From DASXAI01 sp963798445 (GTDB taxonomy: Bacteria > Actinomycetota > Acidimicrobiia > Acidimicrobiales > Ilumatobacteraceae): a stretch of DNA of 64,000 nucleotides. Each line of letters begins with the position of its first letter. The stretch's first letter is position 1. Positions 27,237-35,797 of the stretch are shown here, one piece after another. The position numbers and the translations under genes are program-made. The notes below the pieces were generated by a model. It was not told the origin of the DNA and ran no database searches. It saw only the letters and a list, made by a program, of their open reading frames with translations. The stretch spans positions 186,001 to 250,000 of the forward strand of contig CAWCTH010000002.1 of the NCBI GenBank assembly GCA_963798445.1, given 5' to 3'.

Positions 27237-27299
27237 TACGGTTGAGCGTCCTCCCCTCTCCCACCCCCACCCCCCACCCCAACCCGCTTGGAGCCCCCG
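27237..27299 (+). promoter_or_regulatory. Promoter and C-rich leader of the lipoprotein gene
   Basis: TACGGT (27237-27242) is a likely -10 box. Transcription would begin about 27250, and the next 35 bases (27250-27285) are almost all C with a few T and A and only one G. GGAG (27290-27293) then serves as Shine-Dalgarno 6 bases before the ATG at 27300. A purine-free leader like this stays unstructured and could bind a cold-shock or similar protein. Confidence 0.5.
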
Positions 27300-27896
27300 A
27301 TGAAGATCTCCGTCCTGGCCGCGGCGGCCGCCCTGACTGCACTCCTCCTCGCGGGCTGCGGCGGCGACAACTCGTCCGTCGCCACCGCCACCACCTCGTC
27401 GTCCGGCGCCGGCGCGTCGAGCGCCACCACCTCCGACTCGGGCTCCAGCGCGACCACCTCCGAGTCCTCCGCCTCCTCCGACGATGCCGACACCACGGCG
27501 CCGTCGTTCGATGGCGACAGCAACAGCGAGTTCTGCCAAGCGGCGCGCGACCTGGAGGCCTCCGACATCGGCACCTCGCTGACGACCGGCGAGGGCGACC
27601 TGAAGGGCGATCTGGAGAAGGTCGAGGCGGCCATCGGGGAGCTGAAGGACAAGGCCCCGGACGAGATCAAGGCCGACATCGACACCTTCGCCAACGGCGT
27701 CCAGCAGATCAAGGACTTCTACGCCAAGTACGACTACGACCAGGCCAAGGTGCTGGCGGCGGCCCAGAAGGACCCGGCGGTCATGCAGCAGGCCATCGCC
27801 GCCTTCAGCGACGCCGACTTCACCGCCGCCTCGAGCCGCATCGCGGCGTACGGGTCCCAGGTGTGCGGCATCAGCGACACCACCGAGACCACCTGA
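27300..27896 (+). CDS. Putative lipoprotein of unknown function
   Basis: The 198-residue protein begins with a lipoprotein signal, MKISVLAAAAALTALLLAGC, with the lipobox LAGC at 17-20. A long Ser/Thr/Ala-rich linker follows to about residue 70, typical of surface-anchored proteins that must cross the wall. The mature domain has two cysteines, FCQAARDLE near residue 80 and QVCGIS near 190, which may form a disulfide, and an otherwise helical body. No family is recognised. Its end faces plsC across a nested palindrome. Confidence 0.75.
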   Translation: MKISVLAAAAALTALLLAGCGGDNSSVATATTSSSGAGASSATTSDSGSSATTSESSASSDDADTTAPSFDGDSNSEFCQAARDLEASDIGTSLTTGEGDLKGDLEKVEAAIGELKDKAPDEIKADIDTFANGVQQIKDFYAKYDYDQAKVLAAAQKDPAVMQQAIAAFSDADFTAASSRIAAYGSQVCGISDTTETT

Positions 27897-28018
27897 GCGC
27901 TCTCGCAACGACGCCGTTGCGCCGCCGATTGGCCGCTCGTGTCACGCCGATCGAGACGAATTCGACATCGACGTGACACAGGCGCCGGGAAACCCGTCGG
28001 CGGCGCCGCGAGAGCGCT
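27896..28018. repeat. Multi-arm palindrome between convergent genes
   Basis: The outer arms are AGCGCTCTCGC (27896-27906) and GCGAGAGCGCT (28008-28018), a perfect 11-base inverted repeat over 123 bases. Inside are CGCAACG/CGTTGCG (27904-27910/27915-27921), GTGTCACG/CGTGACAC (27939-27946/27972-27979) with CGAATTCG in the middle, and a GGCGCC...GGCGCC arm near 27981-28007. No T-run follows on either strand, so it is not a plain intrinsic terminator. The gap contains no gene. Confidence 0.8.
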
Positions 28019-28708
28019 TCAGCCGGCGCGGATCTGGGCGATGTCGAACAGCCGCTGGAGCTCTTCGTGGAGGCGCACGGTGAGATCCTTGACGGCCTCG
28101 CGCGGCACCCGCTGGCCGCCGGCCTCACCGTCGGCGCCCTCCACCCGCAGCGGCTCGCCGATCACGATGGCCACCTTCGTGGGCCGGATGAAGTGGGCAC
28201 CCTTGGGCATGGCCCGCTCGGAGCCGCCGATGCCCACCGGCACGATGGGCACCCCGGCCCGGGCGGCCAGGTAGGCCGCTCCCTCGAACAGCGGCTCCAC
28301 CACCGGGCCGCTCTTGCGCTCGCCCTCCGGGAAGACGACCAGTGGCTCGCCGCCCTCGAGCACCTCGGTGCACCGGCGCAGCGCCTCACGGTCGATGGTG
28401 CCCCTGCTCACCGGAAAGCCCCCGAGGGCCGACAAGACCCAGCCCGGGAGCTTCGCCTTCCACAGCGAGTCCTTGCCCATGAACCGCAGGCGCCGCCGCG
28501 ACGTGGCCGCCGCGTAGGGGGTGTCCATGTTGGAGCGATGCACCGGGGCGAGGATGTAGGCACCCTCGGCCGGGATGTTCTCGGTGCCCTCGACCGTCGT
28601 GCGGTTCCACAACCCGGCGAACACGCGCACCACGAAGAAGTGCACGAAGGTGTAGAAGGCCAGCGACGCCCGGCTGTTGCCGGCCATCTGGGAGCGGACG
28701 CGGGTCAT
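28019..28708 (-). CDS. plsC: 1-acyl-sn-glycerol-3-phosphate acyltransferase (PlsC family)
   Basis: The 229-residue membrane-associated enzyme acylates lysophosphatidic acid to phosphatidic acid. The family's catalytic HX4D motif is H57-R-S-N-M-D62 and the substrate motif FPEGERKSG is at 126-134. A hydrophobic helix covers about residues 16-33. The ATG overlaps the cmk stop codon (ATGA). As the last gene of the scpA-to-plsC run, it links phospholipid synthesis to that operon. A second acyltransferase role in another pathway is possible, since the family has many paralogues. Confidence 0.87.
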   Translation of the reverse strand: MTRVRSQMAGNSRASLAFYTFVHFFVVRVFAGLWNRTTVEGTENIPAEGAYILAPVHRSNMDTPYAAATSRRRLRFMGKDSLWKAKLPGWVLSALGGFPVSRGTIDREALRRCTEVLEGGEPLVVFPEGERKSGPVVEPLFEGAAYLAARAGVPIVPVGIGGSERAMPKGAHFIRPTKVAIVIGEPLRVEGADGEAGGQRVPREAVKDLTVRLHEELQRLFDIAQIRAG

Positions 28709-29337
28709 TGCAGGAGGCCGAGGATCTCGTCGACCACGTCGTCGACGGGCCGATCGGTGGTGTCGATCACGACCGCGTCGGGGGCCTCGATCAACGGGTT
28801 GATGTCGCGGCCCTGATCGCGAGCGTCGCGCTCGGCGATGGACGCCGCCACCTCCTCGTAGTTCAAGTCGATGACCTCTTTGTGGCGCCGGCCCGCCCGG
28901 ACCTCGGGCGACGCGGTGAGGTACAGCTTCAGCTCGGCATCGGGGAACACCACCGAGCCGATGTCGCGGCCCTCGATGACCCCGCCGCCGTGCTCTTGGG
29001 CCCACTGGATCTGCCGGCGCCGCAGTTCGGTCCGCACGAGTGGGTTGGCCGCCACCGCGCTCACCGCTCTGGTCACCTCGGGCCCGCGGATCTCGAGGGT
29101 GGCGTCGTCACCGTCGACCCACACGGTGGTGTCGATCACGTCGAGGTCCAGGTCGATGGCGAGGTTGGCCACGGGCTCGATGTCGTCGGGGTCGATCCCC
29201 CGTCGCAGCGCGGCGAAGGTGACCCCCCGGTACATGGCTCCGGTATCGAGGTAGTCGAGGTTCAGCCGGGCAGCGAGCGCTCTTGCCACGGTGGACTTGC
29301 CGGCCCCGGCCGGACCATCGATGGCGATCACCCTCAC
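28705..29337 (-). CDS. cmk: Cytidylate kinase
   Basis: The 210-residue kinase phosphorylates CMP and dCMP. The P-loop GPAGAGKST is at 8-16, followed by DTGAMYRGVTFAALRRG, the NMP-binding segment, and RDIGSVVFPDAELKLYLTAS, which holds the base-binding site. A GTG starts the gene 7 bases after aroA, and the stop overlaps plsC. In many actinobacteria cmk is followed by der/engA; here plsC takes that place. Confidence 0.93.
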   Translation of the reverse strand: MRVIAIDGPAGAGKSTVARALAARLNLDYLDTGAMYRGVTFAALRRGIDPDDIEPVANLAIDLDLDVIDTTVWVDGDDATLEIRGPEVTRAVSAVAANPLVRTELRRRQIQWAQEHGGGVIEGRDIGSVVFPDAELKLYLTASPEVRAGRRHKEVIDLNYEEVAASIAERDARDQGRDINPLIEAPDAVVIDTTDRPVDDVVDEILGLLQ

Positions 29338-29344
29338 GGGCGGT

Positions 29345-30607
29345 TCACGCTACTTGCAGGCCGGCGAGGACCTCGAAGAAGGCGGGAAAGGTCTTGGCCA
29401 CACAGCCGGGATCCTCGATCTGCACACCCGGCACGCGCAGGCCGACGAGGGCGAAGCTCATGGCCATGCGGTGGTCGTCGTAGGTGTGCACACGCGCCGG
29501 GCGGAACGAGCCGGGGCGCACCAGGAAGCCGTCGGCCTCCTCCTCGGCGTCGACGCCCAGGCGCCGCAGCTCGCGCACGACGCCACCGACGCGGTCGCTC
29601 TCCTTGGCCCGGATGAACCCGATGCCGGTGACCCGCGTCGGCGACGACGCGAAGGCCGCCACCACCGCCAGCGTGGAGGCGGTGTCGGACACGTCGGCCA
29701 TGTCGACCTCGATCCCGTGCAGCGCAGCGGCGCCGACGACGGTGGTGGCGTCATCGGTCTGCTCCACGGTCGCCCCCATGCGCGCCAGGAGCTCGACGAA
29801 GCGCAGGTCGCCCTGGCGCGAGGACCGGCCCAGCCCCGGCACCCGCACCCGTCCGCCGCAGATGGCGGCGGCGGCGAAGAAGTACGAGGCGGCCGATGCG
29901 TCGGGCTCCACGTCGAAGTCGGTCGCCCGGTACCCGCCCGGCATGACCGTGAACGTGCGCTGCCCGGCGGTGGCGTGGGCCCCGAACGCCCGCATCACGT
30001 CGACGGTGAGGTCCAGGTAGGGGCGCGACACCGAGGCGGTGATGAGCTGGAGCCGGAGGCCTTCGGCCATGGCCGGGCCGGCCAGGAGCAGCCCCGAGGC
30101 GAACTGGCTCGATGCGTCGGCGGCCACCGCCGCCGTCCCACCGGCGACACCGTGACCGTCGATCGTGATGGGCAGCCGGTCCCCTGTCACCTCCACCCCG
30201 AGTGTCCGCAAGGCCCCGACCAGATCGGCCATGGGCCGCTCCCGCATGCGCGCCGCACCGTCGATGACGTAGCGACCGTGCCCGAGGGCGGCGACGGGAG
30301 CCACGAATCGGGCCGTGGTGCCGGACTGGCGCACATCGAGCGTCGCCGCCGCCGCGGGGATGCGCCCGCCGGCACCGTCGACCACCACGGTGGTGCCGGT
30401 GACGTCCACGCCGAAGCCGAGGCGCTGCAGGCACTCGACCATGGCGGCGGTGTCGTCGGCCACCAGCGCGCCGCGGAGGGTGCTGCGGCCCTCGGCCAGC
30501 GCCGCCGCCACGAGGGCTCGGTTGGTGATGCTCTTGGAGCCCGGCGGTATCACGGTGGCGTGGAGCGGGCCGATGATCGGCTCGATGGTGGCCACCGCCG
30601 GCGGCAC
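29345..30607 (-). CDS. aroA: 3-phosphoshikimate 1-carboxyvinyltransferase (EPSP synthase)
   Basis: The 420-residue enzyme joins PEP to shikimate-3-phosphate in the shikimate pathway. Landmarks are PPGSKSITNRAL (21-32), with K25 as the first PEP/substrate lysine, DASSQFASGLLLAGPAM in the middle, and RAKESDRVGGVVRELRRLG near 340. It is normal length (about 425). The gene begins 2 bases after tyrA and belongs to the aroH-tyrA-aroA set. No target-site changes associated with glyphosate resistance can be judged here. Confidence 0.95.
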   Translation of the reverse strand: MPPAVATIEPIIGPLHATVIPPGSKSITNRALVAAALAEGRSTLRGALVADDTAAMVECLQRLGFGVDVTGTTVVVDGAGGRIPAAAATLDVRQSGTTARFVAPVAALGHGRYVIDGAARMRERPMADLVGALRTLGVEVTGDRLPITIDGHGVAGGTAAVAADASSQFASGLLLAGPAMAEGLRLQLITASVSRPYLDLTVDVMRAFGAHATAGQRTFTVMPGGYRATDFDVEPDASAASYFFAAAAICGGRVRVPGLGRSSRQGDLRFVELLARMGATVEQTDDATTVVGAAALHGIEVDMADVSDTASTLAVVAAFASSPTRVTGIGFIRAKESDRVGGVVRELRRLGVDAEEEADGFLVRPGSFRPARVHTYDDHRMAMSFALVGLRVPGVQIEDPGCVAKTFPAFFEVLAGLQVA

Positions 30608-30609
30608 CG

Positions 30610-31698
30610 TCAGTCCAGCCGTCGCACGCTCGGCCGGAAGCCGCGCGCGATGAGCCCGCCGCGGAACAGCTCGCCGTTGGCCGCCTCGATCAGCATGATC
30701 ATGATGCCCTTGGCGCCCTCGGCCGAGTGGTACACCTCGAAGTCGGCCACGTTCACGCCCAGCTCGGCCGCCAGCGTGAACACCTCGGCGGCGGCGCCGG
30801 GCCGGTCGGGGATGGGGATGCGGACCTCGGCCAGGTCAGCCGGGCGGGCCACTCGCGAGGGCAGGTTGGCCCGCGCCCGGCGAGCGCGAGTGAGCACGGC
30901 CAGCAGCGCGTCGCGGTCGCCCCGTTCCACGACCGATCGGATGTAGTCGAGCCCGGTGATGAGACCGTCCAGGGCGTCGACGATGGCGACCCGGTTCTCC
31001 TCGCAGATGTCGGGCCAGATGGCCGGATGACCCGACGCGATGCGGGTCATGTCGCGGAAGCCGCCGGCGGCCAGCCGCAGCAGGGCGGCGTGCTCCTCGG
31101 CCCGGTCATCGGCCAGGGCCATCAACGTGGCCGCCGCCAGGTGGGGCACGTGGCTCACCACCGCGACCAGGCTGTCGTGGCGCGACGGCGTCAGCGCCAC
31201 CACCTCGGCCCCCAGGGTGGACACGATGGACGCCACGGTGGCGAAGAGGGCGTCGCTGGTCTGCGCCGTGGGGGTCAGCACCCAGACCGCGCCCTCGAAG
31301 AGATCGGGGTCGGCGCCGTCCAGCCCCTCCTGCTCGCTGCCGGCCATCGGGTGGCCGCCCAGGAAGCGAGGATCGGTGACGGCGGCCACGACCGACGACT
31401 TCACACCGGTGACGTCGGTGACGAGACCGCTGGTGGCCTCCAGCGTCTCCTTGACGGCATCGGCGACGGCCAGGGCGGGCACGGCCACGAAGCTGACCTC
31501 GGCGGTCGGGTCCAGGCCGGCGGCGTCGATCACGGCGCCGGCCAACGCCTGCTCGAGCCGGCTGGCGTCCACGTCGACGCCGTGCACCCGCCAACCGCGC
31601 GCCCGCAGCGCCTTGCCGAGGCTGCCGCCGATGAGGCCCAGGCCGACGACGTTGGCCCGGCGGCCATCAGCCATCACCTCAGCCCGCGACTCAGCCAT
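30610..31698 (-). CDS. tyrA: Prephenate dehydrogenase with C-terminal ACT domain
   Basis: The 362-residue enzyme oxidises prephenate to 4-hydroxyphenylpyruvate on the tyrosine branch. The N-terminal NAD-binding motif GLGLIGGSLGKALR covers 19-32, and HPMAGSEQEGLDGA carries substrate-binding residues. The helical dimerisation domain follows, then an ACT domain from about residue 290 (EVRIPIPDRPGAAAEVFTLA), which in relatives binds tyrosine for feedback control. The start overlaps the aroH end by 8 bases; an ATG at 31674 is an alternative. Confidence 0.92.
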   Translation of the reverse strand: MAESRAEVMADGRRANVVGLGLIGGSLGKALRARGWRVHGVDVDASRLEQALAGAVIDAAGLDPTAEVSFVAVPALAVADAVKETLEATSGLVTDVTGVKSSVVAAVTDPRFLGGHPMAGSEQEGLDGADPDLFEGAVWVLTPTAQTSDALFATVASIVSTLGAEVVALTPSRHDSLVAVVSHVPHLAAATLMALADDRAEEHAALLRLAAGGFRDMTRIASGHPAIWPDICEENRVAIVDALDGLITGLDYIRSVVERGDRDALLAVLTRARRARANLPSRVARPADLAEVRIPIPDRPGAAAEVFTLAAELGVNVADFEVYHSAEGAKGIMIMLIEAANGELFRGGLIARGFRPSVRRLD

Positions 31699-32056
31699 CG
31701 GCGAGATCGGGGCGCAACGTCACCGCACCCTCCAGGAAGACGTGGTGCAGCGCGGCGCGCGGCCGGTCGGTCTCGACGTGCATCATCACCCGCACGCAGC
31801 GCGCGAGGGAGCCATCCACGTCCAGTTCCTGCGCCCCGAGCAGGGCGACATCGTCCAGGCCGGCAGCCCGAGCCGCCGTGGCCGGGAAGGCGCTGTGCAG
31901 GTCGGGGGTGGCCGTGAGGACGACGCTGATCACGTCGTCGGGACCGAGACCGTTGCGCTCGAACAGCGTCGCGACCAGCGCCTTCACCCGGAGGTGCATC
32001 TGCTCGCTGGTGTCCTCGTCGAGGGTGGTGGCGCCTCGCAGGGCTCGCACGGCCAT
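31691..32056 (-). CDS. aroH: Chorismate mutase, AroH type
   Basis: The 121-residue protein is the trimeric AroH-type mutase (pseudo alpha/beta barrel), not the helical AroQ type. Chorismate contacts R4 and R7 lie in AVRALRGATT, and CVRVMMHVETD (about 88-98) supplies the later Cys and Arg residues. It converts chorismate to prephenate, the substrate of the next gene product, so the pair channels carbon to tyrosine. It starts 18 bases after rluB and overlaps tyrA. Confidence 0.9.
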   Translation of the reverse strand: MAVRALRGATTLDEDTSEQMHLRVKALVATLFERNGLGPDDVISVVLTATPDLHSAFPATAARAAGLDDVALLGAQELDVDGSLARCVRVMMHVETDRPRAALHHVFLEGAVTLRPDLADG

Positions 32057-32074
32057 CGGGCGAGCGTACCGGCG

Positions 32075-32791
32075 CTACCCCCCCGACTCGTAGAGCGCCC
32101 GCACCTCCTCGGCAGTGAGGTGGCGCCAGGCGCCGGGCTTCAGGTGGCGGTCCCTGAGCGTGCCGACGCGCACCCGCACCAGGCGTTGCACGGGGTGCCC
32201 CACCGCGTCGCACATGCGCCGCACCTGGCGGTTGCGCCCTTCGTGGATGGTGATGCGCAACACGCCGGGCTCGGGCTGGCTCACCTGGGCCGGGGCGGTG
32301 ATGCCGTCGTCGAGCTCCACCCCATCACGCAGCCGTCGGATGGCGCCGGCGCTGAGCGGGCCGCCGGTGACGTGAGCGAGGTACTCCTTCTCGACGCCGT
32401 GGCTGGGGTGGGTGAGGAGCTGGGCCAGGTCGCCGTCGTTGGTGAGGACGAGCAGACCCTCGGTGTCGGCGTCGAGGCGCCCGACGGGAAAGACGCGGGG
32501 TTCGGCGGGCACCAGTTCCACGACGGTGGGGCGGCCGTGGGTGTCTTTGGCCGTGCTCAGCACGCCCCGGGGCTTGTTGACGACGTAGTGCACCATGCCC
32601 GGCCGGGTGGGTGCCCGGTGGCCGTTCACCTCGATGAGGTCGGCCTCGGGGTCGACGCGCCGCCCCAGCACCGCGACCTCACCGTTCACCGTCACCCGCC
32701 CGTCGGCGATGAGCTCCTCGCAGATGCGGCGACTGCCATAGCCGGCCACCGCCAGGACCTTTTGGAGGCGCTCGCCGTCGGTCTCAGGCAA
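32075..32791 (-). CDS. rluB: RsuA/RluB-family rRNA pseudouridine synthase
   Basis: The 238-residue enzyme isomerises a uridine in rRNA. An N-terminal S4 domain (ERLQKVLAVAGYGSRRICEE, 7-26) binds RNA. The catalytic aspartate is D107 in GRLDADTEGLLVLTNDG. A TTG codon at 32791 starts the gene, overlapping scpB by 8 bases. In M. tuberculosis the same position after scpB is held by the orthologue Rv1711. RluB versus RsuA specificity cannot be decided from sequence. Confidence 0.87.
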   Translation of the reverse strand: MPETDGERLQKVLAVAGYGSRRICEELIADGRVTVNGEVAVLGRRVDPEADLIEVNGHRAPTRPGMVHYVVNKPRGVLSTAKDTHGRPTVVELVPAEPRVFPVGRLDADTEGLLVLTNDGDLAQLLTHPSHGVEKEYLAHVTGGPLSAGAIRRLRDGVELDDGITAPAQVSQPEPGVLRITIHEGRNRQVRRMCDAVGHPVQRLVRVRVGTLRDRHLKPGAWRHLTAEEVRALYESGG

Positions 32792-33413
32792 CGTCGGTGG
32801 GCGGCACGACCCGGAGGCCGTGCTCCAGGGCCTCGACCACCTCGACGCCGGGCACGAAGGCGGCCAGCGGGGGCAGGTCGGCCAGCGAGTCCAGGCCGAG
32901 CCGCTCCAGGAACAGCGGTGTCGTGCCCCACAGCACGGCTTGGCCCGGCCCCGGATCCCGGGCCACTTCGGTGATGTAGCCGCGCGACTGGAGGGTGCGC
33001 ACCACGCCTTCGGGGTCGACGCCGCGGATGGCGGCCACCTGGGCCCGGGAGACCGGCTGCTTGTAGGCGATGACGGCCAGCGTCTCCAGCGCCGCCGCCG
33101 ACAGCCGGGCGCTCTGGCCTTCGAGGACGAAACGCTCGACGTAGGGCGCCACGTCGGGATGGCTCTGGAACCGGTAGCCGCCCGCCACCCGCACGAGCTG
33201 GAACCCGTGCCCGGCGGTCTCGTAGGCCTCGGCCAGACGCCGGCACAGCGACTCCACGGTGGCCACCGGGATCTCCAGCAGCTGGGCCAGGAGCTGGGGC
33301 TCCACGGGCTCGGGCGCCACCATCACGATGGCCTCGATGGCCCGCACCGCCTCGGCCTGCACGCCGTCATCGGGCGCCGCAGCGTCGTCGGGATCGTGGT
33401 CGGGATCGCTCAC
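32784..33413 (-). CDS. scpB: Segregation and condensation protein B
   Basis: The 209-residue winged-helix protein forms the SMC-ScpA-ScpB condensin, where it binds ScpA. Conserved segments are AIVMVAPEPVEPQLLAQLL near residue 30 and AALETLAVIAYKQPVSRAQV (about 106-125), followed by IRGVDPEGVVRTLQSRGYI. It lies 2 bases after scpA and overlaps rluB by 8 bases. No smc gene is in the window. Confidence 0.92.
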   Translation of the reverse strand: MSDPDHDPDDAAAPDDGVQAEAVRAIEAIVMVAPEPVEPQLLAQLLEIPVATVESLCRRLAEAYETAGHGFQLVRVAGGYRFQSHPDVAPYVERFVLEGQSARLSAAALETLAVIAYKQPVSRAQVAAIRGVDPEGVVRTLQSRGYITEVARDPGPGQAVLWGTTPLFLERLGLDSLADLPPLAAFVPGVEVVEALEHGLRVVPPTDVA

Positions 33414-33415
33414 GG

Positions 33416-34201
33416 TCAGCCCTCGTAGCCGTCGACGCCGGCCAGCGCCTCGGCCACGTCGATGCGGTCGCCCATCCAGACGACCTCGATGTCACCGAAG
33501 GTGTGGACCTGGTCCAGCTCGACCACGCCCTGCTTGAACAGCTCCAGGAGGGCCAGGAAGCGCACGATGACGTCCAGCCGCTGCGTCAGGCCGGCGGTGA
33601 GGCGGCGGAAGCTGATGCGGCCCACGCGGGGCAGCTCGTCGACCAGCTCGGCCACGGCGTCGGCCACGCTGGCCCGCACGGGCGCCACGTGGGCGAGGTC
33701 GACGTGGGGCACCGGCTTCGGGGTGGTGGCCCGCAGGAAGGCGGCATGCAGCCGCGCCGGGGTGACACCGTCGAGCAGGTCCGGCGTGAGGGCGGCGAAG
33801 CGCTCCTCGATGGGCGCGGCACGCGGGAACGAGCGCCCGGCCACCTCGGCCAGGCGGGCGAAGGTGGCGGCCACGTCCTTGAACGTCTTGCACTCCAGCA
33901 GGCGGGCCAGGAGCAGGTCGCGCTCCTCCCAGAGGGCCAGCTCCTCGTCCAGGTCGACGTCGTCACGCCCCGGCAGCAGGCGGCGGGCCTTCAGCTCCAC
34001 CAGCGTGGCGGCGATCAGGAGGAACTCGGTGGCCAGGTCGAGGTCGAAGTCGAGACCCTGGAGCCGCTCCAGTTCCAGCAGGAAACCGTCGACGATGGCG
34101 GCCAGCGGCACCTCGTAGAGATCGACCTGCTCGCGCAGGATCAGGTGCAACAGCAGGTCGAACGGGCCTTCGAAGACCGGCGTGGTCACCTCGTACGCCA
34201 T
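33416..34201 (-). CDS. scpA: Segregation and condensation protein A
   Basis: The 261-residue kleisin bridges the SMC heads. The N-terminus FEGPFDLLLHLILREQVDLYEVPL (about 10-33; first part typical of ScpA) and ATEFLLIAATLVELKARRLLPG are strong family signatures, and the C-terminal winged helix ends with a helical FLALLELFKQG. The ATG at 34201 is set by TAACGT on minus (34210-34215), 8 bases away. It heads the eight-gene run scpA-scpB-rluB-aroH-tyrA-aroA-cmk-plsC and diverges from trpS. Confidence 0.93.
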   Translation of the reverse strand: MAYEVTTPVFEGPFDLLLHLILREQVDLYEVPLAAIVDGFLLELERLQGLDFDLDLATEFLLIAATLVELKARRLLPGRDDVDLDEELALWEERDLLLARLLECKTFKDVAATFARLAEVAGRSFPRAAPIEERFAALTPDLLDGVTPARLHAAFLRATTPKPVPHVDLAHVAPVRASVADAVAELVDELPRVGRISFRRLTAGLTQRLDVIVRFLALLELFKQGVVELDQVHTFGDIEVVWMGDRIDVAEALAGVDGYEG

Positions 34202-34209
34202 CGGCGCCG

Positions 34210-34263
34210 ACGTTAGTTGGCCCGGTAATACCAGCGGTGGCATTCGCGGCCTCCAGGTACCGT
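34210..34263. promoter_or_regulatory. Divergent scpA/trpS promoters with a small palindrome
   Basis: TAACGT (minus, 34210-34215) and TACCGT (plus, 34258-34263) each end 8 bases before their start codons (34201 and 34272). GGTAATACC at 34224-34232 is a 9-base palindrome between them, where a shared regulator could sit. Confidence 0.5.
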
Positions 34264-34271
34264 GTCCGGCC

Positions 34272-35258
34272 ATGACGCGCGTGCTCTCAGGCATCCAACC
34301 GACGGGTGACACCCACCTCGGCAACTACCTGGGCGCCATCCGGAACTGGGTCGACGACCAGCACGCCCACGACGCCTTCTACTGCGTCGTGGACCTGCAC
34401 GCCATCACCATCCCCCAACCGCCGGCCGAGCTGCGGGCCAAGACGCTGGCCATGGCCACCATGCTCCTGGCCGCCGGCCTCGACCCCGAGGTGTGCACGC
34501 TGTTCGTGCAGAGCCACCTGCCCGAGCACAACCAGCTCGGCTGGATCATGGAGTGCAACGCTGCCATCGGCGAGCTCCAGCGCATGGTGCAGTTCAAGGA
34601 CAAGGCGGCCAAGCAGACCGGGTTCATCTCCTCGGGCCTGCTCACCTACCCCGCCCTCCAGGCCGCCGACATCCTCCTGTACGACGCCGACCGCGTGCCC
34701 GTGGGCGACGACCAGCGCCAGCACCTCGAGCTCACCCGCGACCTCGCCATCCGCTTCAACTCGCGCTACGGCGAGACCTTCGTCGTGCCCGCCCACGCCA
34801 TTCCCAAAGCCGGCGCGCGCGTGATGGACCTGCAGGAACCGACGTCCAAGATGTCGAAGTCGTCCGAGTCCCCGCAGGGCACGGTGCTGGTGCTGGACCC
34901 GCCCGAGGCCATCGTGCGCAAGTTCAAGCGCGCCGTCACCGACTCCGGCGGCGAGGTCGTCTACGACCCCGACACCAAGCCGGGGGTGTCCAACCTGCTG
35001 TCCATCCTGGCGGCGGCAACCGGCACCACGGTCGAGGCCGCCGGCGCCGGGCTCGACACCTACGGCGCCTTGAAGGGCGCGGTCGGCGAGGCGGTCGTGG
35101 AGACCCTGCGGCCGTTGCAGCAGCGCTACGCCGAGCTGACCGCCGACCCCGCCGAGGTCACCCGCCAGCTGGCCGTCGGGGCCCACAAGGCCCGGGCGGT
35201 GGCGTCCAAGACGCTGGCGCGGGCCCAGGACGCCCTCGGCTTCCTGGCACCCGGCTGA
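34272..35258 (+). CDS. trpS: Tryptophanyl-tRNA synthetase
   Basis: The 328-residue class I synthetase charges tRNA-Trp. The HIGH equivalent is PTGDTHLGN (10-18) and the KMSKS loop is TSKMSKSSES (191-200). GDDQRQHLELTRDLAIRFN and the long N-terminal Rossmann core match the bacterial TrpRS I form. The ATG at 34272 was chosen over in-frame upstream starts because TACCGT (34258-34263) precedes it by 8 bases and the family N-terminus begins here. It is the only plus-strand gene in the 28-50 kb block. Confidence 0.95.
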   Translation: MTRVLSGIQPTGDTHLGNYLGAIRNWVDDQHAHDAFYCVVDLHAITIPQPPAELRAKTLAMATMLLAAGLDPEVCTLFVQSHLPEHNQLGWIMECNAAIGELQRMVQFKDKAAKQTGFISSGLLTYPALQAADILLYDADRVPVGDDQRQHLELTRDLAIRFNSRYGETFVVPAHAIPKAGARVMDLQEPTSKMSKSSESPQGTVLVLDPPEAIVRKFKRAVTDSGGEVVYDPDTKPGVSNLLSILAAATGTTVEAAGAGLDTYGALKGAVGEAVVETLRPLQQRYAELTADPAEVTRQLAVGAHKARAVASKTLARAQDALGFLAPG

Positions 35259-35281
35259 CGCGCGGTACACGCCGCGTCGTG

Positions 35282-35767
35282 TCACACCGCGTCGTCGGCG
35301 GCGCGCAGGGCGTGCATGGCCACCGGCGGCGCGTCCGGGCGGCCGCCGACCAGGGCCACGGTGATGGGATCGCTACCGGCGGTGCCCAGCATCACGGCGC
35401 CGATCGGTTCGTGGCGGCAGTAGCGGGCCACGCGGCCCTCGCCCCGCGCCGCCCGGGCCCGGCCCACGAACCCGATCCACAACGTGGCCCCGACGCGACC
35501 GAACGTGCCGAGGCCCGAGGCGGTCTTGCCGCAGTCGTGCAGGAGGGCGGCGGCCACGACGGCACGCGGGGTGTCGGGGCCGAGGTCGACCACCAGACGG
35601 CGGGCGACGTCGATGGCGTGGCGGCGATCGGTCACCGGCATCTCCCGCCAGATCGGTTGCTCGACGGCCAGGAGGTGCGAGCGGGCCCACGCTTCGTCTT
35701 CGGGTGGCGGCGGGCGGCGCGACAGCGAGCCCAGGAACCGCCGCACGAGATGACCGACCGGCGCCAT
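35282..35767 (-). CDS. HD-domain (metal-dependent phosphohydrolase) protein
   Basis: The 161-residue protein carries an HD-type motif, LLHDCGKTASGLGTFG (76-91), with H77 and D78 as the diagnostic pair and a further metal-ligand candidate H50 in DRRHAIDVA. Downstream RYCRHEPIGA offers another histidine. It is too small for a full GGDEF/HD-GYP enzyme. It may act on nucleotides or be a fragment-sized metal-binding member. It lies 30 bases after xerD in the same direction, so it may belong to that operon. Confidence 0.75.
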   Translation of the reverse strand: MAPVGHLVRRFLGSLSRRPPPPEDEAWARSHLLAVEQPIWREMPVTDRRHAIDVARRLVVDLGPDTPRAVVAAALLHDCGKTASGLGTFGRVGATLWIGFVGRARAARGEGRVARYCRHEPIGAVMLGTAGSDPITVALVGGRPDAPPVAMHALRAADDAV

Positions 35768-35797
35768 CGAGAGAGCCTAGGGCGCGCGGTCAGCGGC

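Noticed and set aside
24427..27342. 971-residue minus frame suggesting a fusion of pyruvate kinase with another protein
   Set aside because: The upstream half is antisense to the M18 aminopeptidase, and the join results from the pyk frameshift.
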